Below are positions 63,391 to 64,000 of a stretch of DNA of 64,000 bases, piece by piece. The DNA comes from Adineta steineri. Taxonomy: Eukaryota > Rotifera > Eurotatoria > Adinetida > Adinetidae. The stretch spans positions 133,954 to 197,953 of the forward strand of contig CAJNOI010000108.1 in assembly GCA_905250115.1 (NCBI GenBank). The letters are read 5' to 3'. Within the stretch, counting starts at the first letter, position 1; every line of letters begins with the position of its first letter. The translations under genes were made by a program, and so were the position numbers. Under the pieces are notes generated by a model, which worked only from the letters and a program-made list of their open reading frames with translations, searched no databases and was not told the DNA's origin.

Positions 63391-64000
63391 ATGAATTTTC
63401 AGGAACTTATCAATGCGGTTAATATAAATCCTATATCGAATGATATTCTTCAACAAATGACAGTACTATTCAAATATAAAATTGATCAATCATTATCATT
63501 ATTTATTTCGGAAGAATATCAATCATTATTTGTTTTAGAACACAAAATATGGCAAATACTTAGTCAAGATTGGTCTAATCATCCACGTTATTTAGATTTC
63601 TTTCAAACATTTGCATTATTTAATAAACAACTTATTTTTGAACAAGAAACTATCTCGCTTGATATTAAAACATCACTTCTTATTCCTGAAAATATTGATT
63701 TAATTAATAATATATTCGAACAAATTGAACAAAATACTGATGATAATAATTTATTAATTACGATAGCTAGTCTTTGGTTTGATAATCTTTCATTTTTTGT
63801 AAATGAATATCCTTCAATTGGTCATATACCTGTTATTATTCATATTAATGAATGTATTGCAAATAAATTTATTCTCAGTGAAAATTTTCAATTTTATCTA
63901 CGTCAACTTCAACAACCACAATTATTACCATTAATATTTTCAGCTAAACAATTATTCTATGTTAAAACATGTACACTCTCTTTGAGTGCATGTTTTAGCA
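63391..64000 (+). CDS. N-terminal part of a large protein, cut by the window edge
   Basis: An open frame starts at ATG 63391 (MNFQELINAV...) and runs without a stop to the window end, giving at least 203 residues. It is rich in helix-forming L, I, F, Q and N, with no signal peptide, membrane helix or known motif. Phrases such as ASLWFDNLSFF and SAKQLFYVKTC recall RNF213-like large AAA+/E3 proteins of rotifers. That comparison is from memory, cannot be tested here, and is weak. Confidence 0.65.
   Translation, partial: MNFQELINAVNINPISNDILQQMTVLFKYKIDQSLSLFISEEYQSLFVLEHKIWQILSQDWSNHPRYLDFFQTFALFNKQLIFEQETISLDIKTSLLIPENIDLINNIFEQIEQNTDDNNLLITIASLWFDNLSFFVNEYPSIGHIPVIIHINECIANKFILSENFQFYLRQLQQPQLLPLIFSAKQLFYVKTCTLSLSACFS

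Noticed and set aside
63960..63998. Imperfect palindrome (AAACATG...CATGTTT) at the right edge
   Set aside because: It lies within an open reading frame with ordinary codons; with no second copy, chance is the simplest explanation.
1..64000. CRISPR array, bacterial operon or phage-like system
   Set aside because: Spliced genes, poly(A) signals and animal protein families show a eukaryotic nuclear locus; no regularly spaced direct repeats with unique spacers occur outside coding arrays.

Overview
The window is eukaryotic nuclear DNA. It is AT-rich, with multi-exon genes joined by GT-AG introns. Most introns are about 45-65 bp, and a minority run 0.3-1.4 kb. The gene content points to a bdelloid rotifer (Adineta/Rotaria type): an ADP-ribosyltransferase fused to TPR repeats, a membrane-anchored NHL-repeat protein, an LDLa/EGF/7TM receptor in one exon, and an LRR gene built of one-repeat exons. 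This assignment is inference from gene style and was not tested by a search. All exon models were made by hand, using splice signals, phase agreement and protein continuity.

Layout. 0.2-3.8 kb: a disordered Q/S-rich protein with a PAM2-like poly(A)-binding-protein motif (+). 5.1-17.1 kb: one gene for a predicted 3802-residue, low-complexity, internally repetitive protein that I do not recognise (+). 17.9-21.1 kb: an F-box-like exon followed by eleven LRR exons spaced about 150 bp apart (+). 22.7-27.4 kb: a single-exon mosaic GPCR (+). 28.9-30.4 kb: a membrane-anchored NHL protein with one frameshift (-). 33.0-35.9 kb: an ART-TPR protein (-). From 39 kb the character changes to compact, intron-rich conserved genes: HSPA12-like HSP70 (+), CFAP69 (+), a vWA protein (+), gamma-glutamyltransferase (+), a small membrane protein (+), RNF170 (-), cytochrome c1 (-), ING3 (+), and a gene running off the right edge (+).

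The first half (about 5-36 kb) looks accessory. It has large repetitive or modular sensor-like proteins, few introns and long gene-free gaps. The second half looks like a conserved block with ciliary, redox, ER-ubiquitin, mitochondrial and chromatin functions. RNF170 and cytochrome c1 are head-to-tail, and cytochrome c1 and ING3 diverge from a 459-bp spacer. No operon logic applies. Two introns of the CFAP69 gene carry related copies of a short element with terminal inverted repeats. The main candidates for something undescribed are the giant repeat protein, the LRR exon array and this intronic element.
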